Positions 50,124-59,284 are shown, counted from the first letter of the stretch. The stretch: DNA of 64,000 nt from an uncultured Clostridia bacterium (GCA_937920235.1 CALGUK010000008.1:1-64000), one strand, 5' to 3'. Notes: generated from the letters alone by a model not told the origin. Numbers and translations are program-made.

Positions 50124-51380
50124 TTACATTATTTTACTCATTTCAACACTGTTGAAGCTGAACTCTGCAGTAGGACTGATTTTTATAATGTAGTTAATTA
50201 TTTCTTCATAGGATGCGCTCTTAATATCAATTCTTGAGACATTTCGATTGAAAATTCCCCACTGACTGCCGGCATTAAAGGTTTTATAATTCCATTTGGT
50301 TCTGTTGATTTTACAAAGTTCATAAAGCAGACGGGCGAAATACTCATTTTCACCATTGTTGTATTCACCGTTGTAAACAGCAACATTATATTTGCGACGA
50401 ATCTTTTTAAGCTCTGAAACCCTGTATCTTATCATCCCTTTATCAGTATCGTAAATATGAAGCTGATACATCACGTTTTTATATTCCTTTTCATCAGGAT
50501 TCGGTAAGACCTCGGTTGACCATATACCCTCAAAAGAGATAATGTGATTGTTATCCACACTGCGAATAGCTTTGTAAAGAATATCGTAAGCATTATTTGT
50601 ATTATAAACAGCATCTTCGCTTTCTGCCTGCCAGGAATAATCACCAGTGTATCCGCTGTTATTCTGCGGTTCATTCAGCAGGTCATAAGCGGCAATTAAG
50701 GGACAATCCTTATATCTTTCGGCAATAGCTGTCCAAAGTTCAACACATGTCTCCATTTTACCTTCAACCTGATAGAGTTCGTTTCTGCCCGCCTTACCCG
50801 TACTGTGATTTTTACTCTGTCCGCCGGGAGCACCGTGCATATCAAGGATAATATAAAGCCCGTAATCTGAGCATTTATCAATGAGCCAGTCAAGACGCTT
50901 GAAGCCCGGGTTATCGTTATGGTCAGCAGTTCGCCAGCTTCCATCCTCATTCATAAAATTGCGATACCAGAACGGAACGCGAACACAGTTAAATCCTAGT
51001 TTTTCAATCTGCGCAATATCTGATTCGGTTATAAAATTATCCATAAAGATCTTTTCGATCTCCTCGGTTTTTTCTTTTCCGAATCTAGTCTCAAGAACTT
51101 CAAGTGTATCGTAATGTGCCCAATCGGATGTATATTCAGGAACAAATCCCATCCAGGTTTCCCAAAGAAGCCAATTTCCGAGATTAACACCGTTGAGAAC
51201 AATTTTTTCTCCACTCTCATTCACGAGATGTCCCGATTTATTCACAGTCAGCAAAGTCATCTCAAAATTGTTTTTATTGTTATATTCCGCAAACTCCTTA
51301 ACCTCGGGTTCAGGTAAATTTATACCAATCATTGACAACAAAACCGAAACAGCAAGAATTATTGATGATATTATTTTCAT
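50124..51380 (-). CDS. Secreted GH5-family glycoside hydrolase (glucanase-like)
   Basis: This 418-residue enzyme has a signal peptide (about 1-20) and a (beta/alpha)8 catalytic domain. The acid/base is Glu237 (LLNEPQ) and the nucleophile probably Glu339 (YNGEYNNG). GVNLGNWLLWE and FNCVRVPFWY near the start resemble GH5 exo-1,3-beta-glucanases and related enzymes. DMHGAPGGQ is typical of that group. It acts outside the cell on beta-glucan or cellulose-like chains. No carbohydrate-binding module or dockerin is attached. Confidence 0.87.
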   Translation of the reverse strand: MKIISSIILAVSVLLSMIGINLPEPEVKEFAEYNNKNNFEMTLLTVNKSGHLVNESGEKIVLNGVNLGNWLLWETWMGFVPEYTSDWAHYDTLEVLETRFGKEKTEEIEKIFMDNFITESDIAQIEKLGFNCVRVPFWYRNFMNEDGSWRTADHNDNPGFKRLDWLIDKCSDYGLYIILDMHGAPGGQSKNHSTGKAGRNELYQVEGKMETCVELWTAIAERYKDCPLIAAYDLLNEPQNNSGYTGDYSWQAESEDAVYNTNNAYDILYKAIRSVDNNHIISFEGIWSTEVLPNPDEKEYKNVMYQLHIYDTDKGMIRYRVSELKKIRRKYNVAVYNGEYNNGENEYFARLLYELCKINRTKWNYKTFNAGSQWGIFNRNVSRIDIKSASYEEIINYIIKISPTAEFSFNSVEMSKIM

Positions 51381-51440
51381 AATGAACTCTCCTTTTTTAT
51401 TTATTATATTTCATTACAAATCTAATTTCAAGATATAAAA

Positions 51441-51467
51441 ATACTTCCGCACTCTGTACGGAAGTAT
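51441..51467 (-). terminator. Terminator of prmA
   Basis: ATACTTCCG and CGGAAGTAT pair around nine bases; TTTTTATA follows on the minus strand. Confidence 0.85.
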
Positions 51468-51476
51468 AATTGTAAT

Positions 51477-52406
51477 TTACTGTTTATTTTTTTTGCAGAC
51501 AAAACAGAGCCATCCGCCGTCTTCATATCTTTCTATAATTTCAAAATTATTATCGTAAAATGCTTTTTTGACCTCTTCTTCACGAGGTTCAATGATTCCG
51601 GATGTTATAAAAACACCGTCATCTTTTAAGAATTCCCCCACCTGTGAAGAAAACAGAATGATTATATCGGCTACAATGTTTGCAACAACAACATCGAATT
51701 TGCCCTTTACCTTATCAACCAGGTTACCGTGGAGAATATTGTATTTAGGCTCTGTAAAGCCATTTACAACACCATTCTCTTTAGCAGTTTTTACCGCAAG
51801 CTTATCAATATCAACACCTGTTGCATTATCGGCACCTATTAAAAGTGATGCAATAGATAAAATACCGCTTCCGCATCCACAATCAAGAACACTGTCGCCC
51901 GATTTGACGTGTTTTTCAAGAGTTTCAAGACAAAGACGAGTGGTATTATGACCTCCGCTGCCGAATGCAAGTCCCGGTTCAATGCTCAACACTGCTCTGC
52001 CCTCTGCAGTATACTCATCAATCCAGAGAGGACGTATGAGAAGCTTATCACCAATTTTCATCGGTTTGAAATAATCCTTCCAGTTATTCTCCCAATCCTC
52101 GTTTTTGCAGGGCTTATACTCAATATTATGAGGAATATTCTCGCTGTCGTATCTTTCAGTTAAAAAAGATATTGCTTCCTTATAATTTTCCTCAGGTGAA
52201 ATGTAAAGATGAATACAGCCTTTTGAACGGTCCTTTGCAAGCAATTCCTCATCTATAAGATCTATATTTGCAATTTCCCAAGCTTCCTGCTCAAGATTAC
52301 GGTAATCTTCAATATAAATACCGTAAGGTACTGCCATACTTGCAATATCTGAAGCGCGTTCGATATTTTCTGCATCAATTTCTATTTTAATTTCGGTCCA
52401 ATCCAT
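51477..52406 (-). CDS. prmA: Ribosomal protein L11 methyltransferase
   Basis: This 309-residue class I SAM methyltransferase has a small N-terminal L11-binding domain and the SAM loop LDCGCGSGILSIAS with GSGGHNTTRLCLE just ahead, then VANIVADI (the NPPY-like motif). It trimethylates ribosomal protein L11. ATG at 52406 follows AGGAGAGGCAGT; an earlier in-frame start at 52430 lies within the rplS terminator. It lies downstream of rplS but is separated by that terminator. Confidence 0.93.
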   Translation of the reverse strand: MDWTEIKIEIDAENIERASDIASMAVPYGIYIEDYRNLEQEAWEIANIDLIDEELLAKDRSKGCIHLYISPEENYKEAISFLTERYDSENIPHNIEYKPCKNEDWENNWKDYFKPMKIGDKLLIRPLWIDEYTAEGRAVLSIEPGLAFGSGGHNTTRLCLETLEKHVKSGDSVLDCGCGSGILSIASLLIGADNATGVDIDKLAVKTAKENGVVNGFTEPKYNILHGNLVDKVKGKFDVVVANIVADIIILFSSQVGEFLKDDGVFITSGIIEPREEEVKKAFYDNNFEIIERYEDGGWLCFVCKKNKQ

Positions 52407-52427
52407 ACTGCCTCTCCTTTTGATAAA

Positions 52428-52451
52428 CAAAAAGCAGAGATTTCTCTCTGC
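52428..52451 (-). terminator. Terminator of rplS
   Basis: GCAGAGA and TCTCTGC pair around TTTC; TTTTTGTTT follows on the minus strand. Confidence 0.85.
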
Positions 52452-52475
52452 CTTGTTTGCATTTTGACGATTAGA

Positions 52476-52817
52476 TTATATCTGCTCTTTAACCTTAGCA
52501 GCCTTACCAACTCTGTCACGAAGATAATAGAGCTTGCTTCTGCGAACCTTACCGCGTCTAACAGTCTCTACCTTTGCAACGTTTGGAGAATTAACAGGGA
52601 ATACTCTTTCAACACCTACGCCGTATGATACACGACGAACTGTAAATGTTTCGGAAACGCCTTCACCCTTGCGAGCGATGATTGTTCCCTCGAATACCTG
52701 AATTCTTTCTCTTTCGCCTTCACGAATCTTAACGTGTACTTTAACAACGTCGCCGACTCTGATTGCCGGGTTTGCCTCTTTAATGCAACCCTCTGTCATC
52801 AATTTTAATGCGTCCAT
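52476..52817 (-). CDS. rplS: 50S ribosomal protein L19
   Basis: This 113-residue L19 has the standard blocks RVGDVVKVHVKI, RIQVFEGTII, SETFTVRR, GVGVERVFP and KLYYLRDR. It sits at the 30S-50S interface. Start behind GGAGGTTAGTT. It is read from its own promoter with a leader of about 95 bases. Confidence 0.97.
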   Translation of the reverse strand: MDALKLMTEGCIKEANPAIRVGDVVKVHVKIREGERERIQVFEGTIIARKGEGVSETFTVRRVSYGVGVERVFPVNSPNVAKVETVRRGKVRRSKLYYLRDRVGKAAKVKEQI

Positions 52818-52964
52818 AACTAACCTCCGATAAAAATTTTCAAGTGTTCGTACCGAATGTCAGCAGAGGACCACCCGAGATAATAGTTATTTTTTTGCAG
52901 TTTCCCACAAATGCCTAAGTATAATACCACAAGTCAACGAAAAATGCAAGTGTTTTTTAAAGTT
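52818..52964 (-). promoter_or_regulatory. rplS promoter and leader
   Basis: On the minus strand TTGCAT (52949-52944), 17 bases, TATTAT (52926-52921). The leader of about 95 bases contains GC-rich CGGGTGGTCCTCTGCTGAC, unusual for this AT-rich DNA, and could be an autoregulatory L19 leader. The structure was not resolved. Confidence 0.5.
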
Positions 52965-53204
52965 TTATAATGAAATAATAATATTTTCACCTTGTCTTGT
53001 ATTTATATTTACAATTTCGTATCCTTTATAAGTTTTAGCTTTTTTAATAACAGGCTTTATAAATTTATATTTGATTTTTAGAAGTGGGTTAAAATATAGC
53101 CCAAAAATCAACTTGAGAATACAAAAAGTAAATCTATTAAGAATAAGTGCATTGGGTATTTTTATACATTTTCTTTTCTGATTAACAGGAAAAGTTACTT
53201 TCAT
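52965..53204 (-). CDS. Small protein paired with an XRE regulator
   Basis: The protein has 79 residues and is basic. The N-terminal part (KVTFPVNQKRKCIKIPNALILNRFT) has a pattern I recall from small proteins next to XRE repressors. The C-terminal segment AKTYKGYEIVNINTRQGENIIISL, split as AKTYKGYEIVN and TRQGENIIISL, parallels the end of its partner (MVEMGVLGEIVTVETQNGDD). It overlaps the upstream XRE gene by four bases. No function is known. It may modulate the repressor by forming mixed dimers. Confidence 0.6.
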   Translation of the reverse strand: MKVTFPVNQKRKCIKIPNALILNRFTFCILKLIFGLYFNPLLKIKYKFIKPVIKKAKTYKGYEIVNINTRQGENIIISL

Positions 53205-53698
53205 TTTTCAACTACCACCCGAATATCATCACCATTTTGTGTTTCAACCGTTACTATTTCACCAAGCACGCCCATTTCAACCATTTTGAAAATACTTTCA
53301 AAGTTTACTCCACTTAAATCTATACCTGTAAACATAAATGAAATATCTTTACCCACATTTATAAGTTCCTTAACTAATAAATAAGGTAGATTGACTTTAA
53401 TATCATCACCGTGAACAGTATCGACATACACTCTTAAAACAAGTTCATTTTCATTGACTTTTTCTGTTTTTTCATATTTAACTTTTGATTGAACTTCATC
53501 GTTCTTGAAAAGCTCATCAATTGTAATACCATAAACCTCTGCAATCTTTGGTAAAGTCATAATATCAGGGCAGGCAATATCGTTTTCCCACTTTGATACA
53601 GCTTGTGCAGATACCCCTAATTTTTCTGCAACATAATCCTGAGTAAAACCTGACTGTTTTCTTAAATCATAAAGTTTTTTACCAATTGTTTTTTCCAT
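53201..53698 (-). CDS. XRE-family regulator with SHOCT-like C-terminal domain
   Basis: The protein has 165 residues. The helix-turn-helix (residues 1-65) has FTQDYVAEKLGVSAQAVSKWEND and DIMTLPKIAEVYGITIDELF. The C-terminal domain (about 95-165) contains VNLPYLLVKEL and GVLGEIVTVETQNGDDIRVVVE, like the short domain fused to many Clostridial XRE proteins. It is followed, with a four-base overlap, by a small protein with a related C-terminus. A palindrome 23 bases upstream may be its operator. ATG at 53698 follows AGGAGAAGTTGCA. Confidence 0.85.
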   Translation of the reverse strand: MEKTIGKKLYDLRKQSGFTQDYVAEKLGVSAQAVSKWENDIACPDIMTLPKIAEVYGITIDELFKNDEVQSKVKYEKTEKVNENELVLRVYVDTVHGDDIKVNLPYLLVKELINVGKDISFMFTGIDLSGVNFESIFKMVEMGVLGEIVTVETQNGDDIRVVVEK

Positions 53699-53721
53699 TG
53701 CAACTTCTCCTTTGAATTTTT

Positions 53722-53731
53722 TAACCGGTTA
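53722..53731. promoter_or_regulatory. Operator candidate of the XRE gene
   Basis: A perfect 10-bp palindrome TAACCGGTTA lies 24 bases upstream of the start codon, between the likely -10 box and ribosome site. Confidence 0.4.
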
Positions 53732-53786
53732 CAACTGCATTGTATGGCGAATTTTTCAAAAAGTAAATGTAACAAAAGTTGATTTT

Positions 53787-54962
53787 TTATTTTTCAACCA
53801 TTGGTTGAATTTGTTTTGAGTGCTTTAGCATAATGCAAGTTGATATTGCAGTTATTACAAAAGCGATTATCTGAAAAATGCTAAAGATGTCTGTTGATAA
53901 TTTTTCTGCAAGCAGGCCAAAAGTAATTGGAGACAATAAAATACTAGCATAAGATATTGCACCTTGAAGACCTATAAATGATTGTGAAATATCGCGTCCC
54001 ATATGTATTGGTGTTAAATGTGTCATATTAGGGAATATTGGTCCGTTACCGAGACCTATAAGGAATAATCCTATTCCTGCTATACTTGGATTACCTGCAA
54101 ATGTAAGAATAATTGCAATTAAGGTTATTGACTCTCCTATTACAATAATCTTTTTGGGTGGGATTTTATTCACAAGTACACCTGATAAAAATCTGCCTAA
54201 CGTCATTCCTATAAAATAAAATGCAATCATCCCTGCTGCTTTATCCGGAGTAAGTCCTTTTGAATTAACAAGGAATGTGCTACCCCACGCAAGACAAACT
54301 GACTCGATTGCACAAGAGCCGTAATACACCACAAGACTTGCACGCGCAATAGGGATATTAAGCAAATCAGAAATTGACACTACTCTTGTTTCGTCTTCTG
54401 TAGCTTTTTGTTCTTTAACCTTTTTCCATATAGGGATTGACAGAAAGCACATAAGGGTAAGTGCAAGCTGGAAAAAGAACATTATACTGTATCCGCCCTG
54501 CCAATTATTGCTGTTTTTAAGTGCTGCGGACATCAATAACGGGCTTATCGTAACTCCGACACCGTAGGAGCAATGTAAGAAATTAACGTGCGATGCCTTG
54601 TAGTTCAAAGCAACATACGTATTGAGAACATTATCAATTCCACCCGCTCCGAGTCCGAGAGGAATCGCAAAGAAGCACAGCATCAGCATATTTTCTGAAA
54701 ATGAATATCCGAGCAATGCAACAGCCGTAAAGGCTGTACTGATTGCAACCACCAATGGTGTTCCCAGTTTTTTCGTTATACGGGCACTCAAAAGGCTTGA
54801 TACAATAGTGCCCATATACATAATCCCCGTTACGAAATTTGAATATGAAATCGGCAAATTTAGTTCAGTATATATTGCAGGCCATGCCGATCCGAAAAGT
54901 GAATCGGGAATTCCGAGTCCGACATAGGTAATAAATATTATGATTAAAAGTACAGTCGCCAT
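53787..54962 (-). CDS. Major facilitator superfamily transporter
   Basis: This 391-residue carrier has 12 predicted helices. Motif A is present as RITKKLGTPL after helix 2, and GMTLGRFLSGVLVNKIPPKK (split GMTLGRFLSG and NKIPPKK) is its counterpart in the second half. It resembles the FucP/YfkF-like sugar and drug carriers; the substrate is unknown. It starts one base after the upstream radical SAM-associated gene and is probably the last gene of that transcript. Confidence 0.85.
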   Translation of the reverse strand: MATVLLIIIFITYVGLGIPDSLFGSAWPAIYTELNLPISYSNFVTGIMYMGTIVSSLLSARITKKLGTPLVVAISTAFTAVALLGYSFSENMLMLCFFAIPLGLGAGGIDNVLNTYVALNYKASHVNFLHCSYGVGVTISPLLMSAALKNSNNWQGGYSIMFFFQLALTLMCFLSIPIWKKVKEQKATEDETRVVSISDLLNIPIARASLVVYYGSCAIESVCLAWGSTFLVNSKGLTPDKAAGMIAFYFIGMTLGRFLSGVLVNKIPPKKIIVIGESITLIAIILTFAGNPSIAGIGLFLIGLGNGPIFPNMTHLTPIHMGRDISQSFIGLQGAISYASILLSPITFGLLAEKLSTDIFSIFQIIAFVITAISTCIMLKHSKQIQPMVEK

Positions 54963-54963
54963 A

Positions 54964-55647
54964 TTATCTGAATATCTCCATATCCTCGGTGTAGGATTTC
55001 ACTTTAACCACATCGACATCACATTCATCAGTTTCCGTATTTCTCGTCATAGCACCGATTAAAAGCATCGGATTTATATTGAGGCTTGTTCCTGATGAGA
55101 GGACAGTATTCAGAACAAGCTTACCATCAGACATTTCCAGAGAATAACTTTTTATATTTTCTTTGATGTTAACTTCTTTTTCAACCTTTTTTCTGCCCTG
55201 CTTTGCTTTTTTTAATACAAGGATTTCATCTGAAGCAAGCAGACTATCCGCATTATCTGTGAGAAGCTTATCAGGATTATTAAAGGTAATTTTATACTCT
55301 GCCCATTTTATGTCATTTGGAGACATTTCGGGAACATATATTTCCTTAACGATTATATTTTCGGGTAATGCGCTGTTAATTGTGTGTGCCAGCTCATCGA
55401 GATCGGTTTCTTCTGTCAGACGAAAATCAACCGTTTCACACAAGCTCTCAAATCCGAGGGAAAGAGGCATAGCAAAAGTCAGAAACGCGTGAGGGTTAAA
55501 TCCCTCAGTAAACCAAATCGGGACTTTTGCCCTTTTCATAGCACGGGTAATACAACGAACAACATCAAGATGCGATATAAACTTTCCCATACCTGTTTTT
55601 TCAAAGGACATACGGACTTCCATCGCCCACTTTTTAACCTCTGGCAT
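54964..55647 (-). CDS. TIGR03936-family radical-SAM-associated protein
   Basis: This 227-residue protein begins with RMSFEKTGMGKFISHLDVVR and GFNPHAFLTFAMPLSLGFES (split FEKTG, FISHLD, GFNPH and PLSLG), the hallmarks of the TIGR03936/DUF2344 family. It always occurs next to, or fused to, a TIGR03960 radical SAM protein, here overlapping by 14 bases. The ATG at 55647 follows GGAGGTAACTGCG. The reaction is not known; the conserved place ahead of ribosomal genes rplU/rpmA in other genomes suggests RNA or ribosome modification. Confidence 0.9.
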   Translation of the reverse strand: MPEVKKWAMEVRMSFEKTGMGKFISHLDVVRCITRAMKRAKVPIWFTEGFNPHAFLTFAMPLSLGFESLCETVDFRLTEETDLDELAHTINSALPENIIVKEIYVPEMSPNDIKWAEYKITFNNPDKLLTDNADSLLASDEILVLKKAKQGRKKVEKEVNIKENIKSYSLEMSDGKLVLNTVLSSGTSLNINPMLLIGAMTRNTETDECDVDVVKVKSYTEDMEIFR

Positions 55648-57478
55648 CGCAGTTACCTCCGTTCAGCTTGTTAGCACCGCATCCTGAACACCTGATACGG
55701 CAATGCGGTGTTGTTACGCTATCATGCGCTTTTTTGTTTTCTTCAATAAGAAACTCCTTGCGAACACCGTAATCCATATGGTCCCAAGGCAGAATTTCAT
55801 CATATTCTCTGCGACGGTTTGCATAAAACGAGGTGTTAAGCTCACACTCATCAAATGCTTCACTCCATTTTGAAAAGTCAAAAAACTCGTCCCAACTGTC
55901 AAACTTACAGCCTTTTTTCCATGCCTTGTATATAACGGCACCAAGCCTTCGGTCACCTCTTGCAAGAACTCCTTCAAGAACAGAGGTTTCTGACTGATGA
56001 TAGCTTACGGATATTTTACGGCTTGTTGTACTGCTTAACAAATGTTTCTGTTTTTGCACAAGCATTTCGCCTGTATCCTGCGGTTCCCACTGAAAAGGAG
56101 TAAACGGTTTCGGAACAAATGAGGCACAGCTCACACTCACCTGCACACCCTTACCCTTTTCACGATTCGGGTTGCGGTAAAAAGTATCGACTACCTTTTG
56201 AGCAAGGTCGGCTATACCCTTGATATCATCGAGGGTTTCTGTGGGAAGTCCCATCATAAAATAAAGCTTAACGCTTGTCCAACCGCCGTTAAATGCTTTA
56301 AGAGCCGTATTGAGAACCTCTTCCTCAGTAACATTTTTGTTGATTGCATCACGAAGTCTCTGTGTTCCTGCCTCGGGGGCAAAGGTAAGACCGCTTCGGC
56401 GTACTTTCTTCAACTGTTCCATAAGCTCATCCGAAAAATTATCAACTCTCAGAGACGGTAATGATACATTTATGTTTTCATTTAACGCCCAGTCAAAAAG
56501 CATCGGAATAAGCTTTTCAATACCTGTATAATCGCTTGTGGACAAAGAGCAAAGTGAAATCTCGTCATATCCCGTGTTATCGCTGATCTTTCTGCATTGA
56601 GCATTGATGGTTTCGGGAGATTTCTCTCTTATCGGTCTGTAAATAAAGCCTGCCTGACAGAATCGACATCCTCGGATGCAACCGCGGAACACTTCACCGA
56701 CTGTTCTGTCCTGAACCACATCAATTAAAGGCACAACAAATTTTTCGGGATAATATGTTGTATTAAGATCGGAAACGACTCTCTTTTTTACCTTTTCAGG
56801 TGCGGTTTCAATATTGCGTATAAGCTGTACTGTACCATCGTCATTATAATCAACCTCATAGAATTCAGGGACATAAACTCCCTCAATTTTAGCCGCTTCT
56901 CGCAGGAAATCTATTCTTGTTGACCCTTTTTCCTTATGCTCGATAAGTAAATCAATAAGCTCGTTTGTAACCTCCTCGCCTTCACCCGGGAGGAAGATAT
57001 CAATAAAATCCGTCATTGGTTCCGGATTGCATACACACGGACCGCCTGCAATGACAATAGGAGTCAGATTGGTTCTGTCCTTTTTTAGCACGGGAACACC
57101 GCCCAGATCGAGCATATTAAGTACATTTGTATAGCTGAGCTCATATTGAAGCGTAAAACCGATAAGATCGAATTTATCGAGAGAGTCTCCGCTTTCAAGA
57201 GCATATAATTTAACATTATTTTCACGCATAAGCGTTTCCATATCTTCCCAGGGAGCAAAAACTCTTTCGCACCACGCATCCTTCCGCTCGTTTACAAGTC
57301 CGTAAAGAATTTTCATGCCGAGATGAGACATACCGATTTCATAATTATCGGGAAAGCAAAACGCATATCTTAACTTAATTTCATTTAAATCTTTAACGAC
57401 ACTGTTAAGTTCACCGCCCGTATATCTTCCGGGTTTCTGAACCTTTTTTAACAGCTTTTCAACTTCTTTTTTAACCAT
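55634..57478 (-). CDS. TIGR03960-family B12-binding-type radical SAM protein
   Basis: This 614-residue protein has an N-terminal cobalamin-binding-like domain (about 1-180) and a radical SAM domain with the cluster motif RGCIRGCRFCQAG (CxxxCxxC, about 270). FAPEAGTQRLRD is a later conserved block. A C-terminal CRIRCSGCG segment carries extra cysteines. It pairs with the following TIGR03936 protein. The substrate is unknown. The gene follows the spoIVFB-like gene as in many Clostridia. Confidence 0.92.
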   Translation of the reverse strand: MVKKEVEKLLKKVQKPGRYTGGELNSVVKDLNEIKLRYAFCFPDNYEIGMSHLGMKILYGLVNERKDAWCERVFAPWEDMETLMRENNVKLYALESGDSLDKFDLIGFTLQYELSYTNVLNMLDLGGVPVLKKDRTNLTPIVIAGGPCVCNPEPMTDFIDIFLPGEGEEVTNELIDLLIEHKEKGSTRIDFLREAAKIEGVYVPEFYEVDYNDDGTVQLIRNIETAPEKVKKRVVSDLNTTYYPEKFVVPLIDVVQDRTVGEVFRGCIRGCRFCQAGFIYRPIREKSPETINAQCRKISDNTGYDEISLCSLSTSDYTGIEKLIPMLFDWALNENINVSLPSLRVDNFSDELMEQLKKVRRSGLTFAPEAGTQRLRDAINKNVTEEEVLNTALKAFNGGWTSVKLYFMMGLPTETLDDIKGIADLAQKVVDTFYRNPNREKGKGVQVSVSCASFVPKPFTPFQWEPQDTGEMLVQKQKHLLSSTTSRKISVSYHQSETSVLEGVLARGDRRLGAVIYKAWKKGCKFDSWDEFFDFSKWSEAFDECELNTSFYANRRREYDEILPWDHMDYGVRKEFLIEENKKAHDSVTTPHCRIRCSGCGANKLNGGNCDARG

Positions 57479-57531
57479 AATAAACCTCGCAAATTCAATT
57501 CAATATATTTTACAATAAAATTTACGATATT

Positions 57532-58137
57532 TCAATATTCATTATCCGTAAACATAGATGCAGTGAGAAAAATCGCAATAATTATTACTGAAATATTGTA
57601 ACCGCTGCATACAAAAACATAAAATCCCCAAAGATAAATCAGAAAAATAAAAGCTGCAGAAACGATGTTTAAAATTTTTGTACATATATGCATATCGAAA
57701 AAAGATGACAGCAAATAATACAGAATAGCTCCTCCGTCAAGTCTTTTTACGGGGAGCAGATTGAAAATCATAAGTATTAAATTTACGCATGCTGATGTGA
57801 GAACAAGTACACTTTCGGTAAATACAAGAATTATACAGCAAACTGCAAACACAAAACCGTTTACGGCAGGTCCGCCCAAGGAAATTACAATTTCATCCCT
57901 TATGCTTACAGATGAATGAATGTTTCTTATTATATTTATCCCTGTAAGCTCAAGCCTTACACATTGCGGATAATTCCCTGTTTGACACAGAAAAACAAGA
58001 TGCCCTATTTCGTGAAGAAATGATGAAAAAATCGTTATAAGCACATTTGCAGGTGCTTTAAGTGAAATTACAAAGGATATCATAGCAAAAAATAAAAATG
58101 TAATTTCTATTCTGACATTTTTTATGTGAAAAGCCAT
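57532..58137 (-). CDS. SpoIVFB-like site-2 zinc metalloprotease (M50)
   Basis: This 201-residue intramembrane protease has six hydrophobic segments. The zinc motif is LHEIGHL (His42, Glu43, His46) with the third ligand in NLLPVKRLDGG (Asp134). The order of genes is that of the spoIVF locus of spore formers, where SpoIVFB cleaves pro-SigK. The length is less than Bacillus SpoIVFB (288) because the C-terminal CBS domain is missing. No ribosome site precedes the ATG; it is five bases behind the upstream gene and likely coupled. Confidence 0.83.
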   Translation of the reverse strand: MAFHIKNVRIEITFLFFAMISFVISLKAPANVLITIFSSFLHEIGHLVFLCQTGNYPQCVRLELTGINIIRNIHSSVSIRDEIVISLGGPAVNGFVFAVCCIILVFTESVLVLTSACVNLILMIFNLLPVKRLDGGAILYYLLSSFFDMHICTKILNIVSAAFIFLIYLWGFYVFVCSGYNISVIIIAIFLTASMFTDNEY

Positions 58138-58142
58138 AGAAA

Positions 58143-58466
58143 TTAAGCGTTATAATCAGCTTGCTCTGTCTCGGAAAAAACATCCTTTTCGTCGGTTAAT
58201 GAGACTGAGGGCGAAAAAGTTTCCGTAACAACATCCTTAAATGAATCAAATATATCAGAAACGGCAATATCGGTTTTTCCGAGGTCTCTTAGCAGGTTTT
58301 TAAGCTCGTCTGCAAATCCGCTTTCGGTTTTGCAAATACAAAAAAGCAATGCAGTAACCGCAAGAGATGCAATAAGTTGAGTAAGAACAACTACCGTATC
58401 ACTGCTTTTCTCTTTTTTACGACGATCGGCTCTGTTTCTTTCGGTTGTATAAAAATTATTGTCCAT
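58143..58466 (-). CDS. Single-pass membrane protein at the SpoIVFA position
   Basis: The protein has 107 residues: a charged N-terminus (TERNRADRRKKEKSS), one membrane helix (about 26-45, VVLTQLIASLAVTALLFCI) and an acidic outer tail of 60 residues. It directly precedes the SpoIVFB-like gene, where Bacillus has spoIVFA. SpoIVFA also has one membrane helix but ends in a LytM-like domain that is not present here. It may be a reduced regulator of the protease. No sequence family was recognised. Confidence 0.6.
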   Translation of the reverse strand: MDNNFYTTERNRADRRKKEKSSDTVVVLTQLIASLAVTALLFCICKTESGFADELKNLLRDLGKTDIAVSDIFDSFKDVVTETFSPSVSLTDEKDVFSETEQADYNA

Positions 58467-58508
58467 AAAATCACCGTTAAAAAATATGATGACTTTACGG
58501 ACAATATG

Positions 58509-59261
58509 TTATCTTTTGAAAAATCTGATTATTTTAGTCAGCTCGGAAGAACTCACCGTATGCTTTCCTTTCGCGTTGACAATGAAATCCAGAAGATTTT
58601 TTTCCTTGTTGAATATATGAACACCTGAGTCTGCATCATCGATAACCTTAAGTTCGGATCTGCTGTCAACAAAATAAACTATAGGATAAACATCTGCGGA
58701 AATGTCAAAATCTCTGAACATTTCAAGCATTCTACGACTTTGTCTGTGAGCCTGCTTGACAGGATTATTAACCTGTTTTTCATATACCTTATCATTTTTG
58801 CCGTGTTTAATTTGCTTCCACGAGGGCTTTGAGGTCTTTCCGCTGATTATTCCTCTGTAATTCTTCGTCTCAACAATGAAAACACCGTTTTTTCCTATAA
58901 CTACAAAATCAAGCTCAAGAACAGCACCGCGGTTATGAATAACAGGATTTGTGATAATAGTGAAATCTTTCGGAAGCTTTTTCAAAATCTGAAGAGTCTG
59001 TTCCTCACCTCTTACACCCGACCGAAGAATTCCGAACTTTTTACGTAGCACTATGAATACAATGAAAAGTATAAATGCGGATACAAGCAGTATGATCGGA
59101 AACGCAATGTGAACGGAAGATTTCTTTGTGAGGACTGCAACAGTAAACCCGACACCGAAGCCAAATAGACACAAATCAGCCAGCATAATCAGAACCGTGG
59201 TTAAAAGCGCCTTATTCATATTATGTTTTAGTTGCGATTTAATCTTCACCAATCTCGGCAT
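58509..59261 (-). CDS. NERD-domain membrane protein
   Basis: This 250-residue protein has two membrane helices (about 20-45 and 52-72) followed by a NERD (nuclease-related) domain: RGEEQTL, LDFVVIGKNGVFIVETKNYRG (split LDFVVIG and FIVETKN), and KQAHRQSRRM. The ExK core and upstream Asp fit a PD-(D/E)xK nuclease fold. The role is unknown; NERD proteins are linked to DNA processing. The ribosome site GGTGGTGTGATAT is fair. It lies 24 bases downstream of ilvD and may share its transcript. Confidence 0.85.
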   Translation of the reverse strand: MPRLVKIKSQLKHNMNKALLTTVLIMLADLCLFGFGVGFTVAVLTKKSSVHIAFPIILLVSAFILFIVFIVLRKKFGILRSGVRGEEQTLQILKKLPKDFTIITNPVIHNRGAVLELDFVVIGKNGVFIVETKNYRGIISGKTSKPSWKQIKHGKNDKVYEKQVNNPVKQAHRQSRRMLEMFRDFDISADVYPIVYFVDSRSELKVIDDADSGVHIFNKEKNLLDFIVNAKGKHTVSSSELTKIIRFFKR

Positions 59262-59284
59262 ATATCACACCACCTTATTTACAC

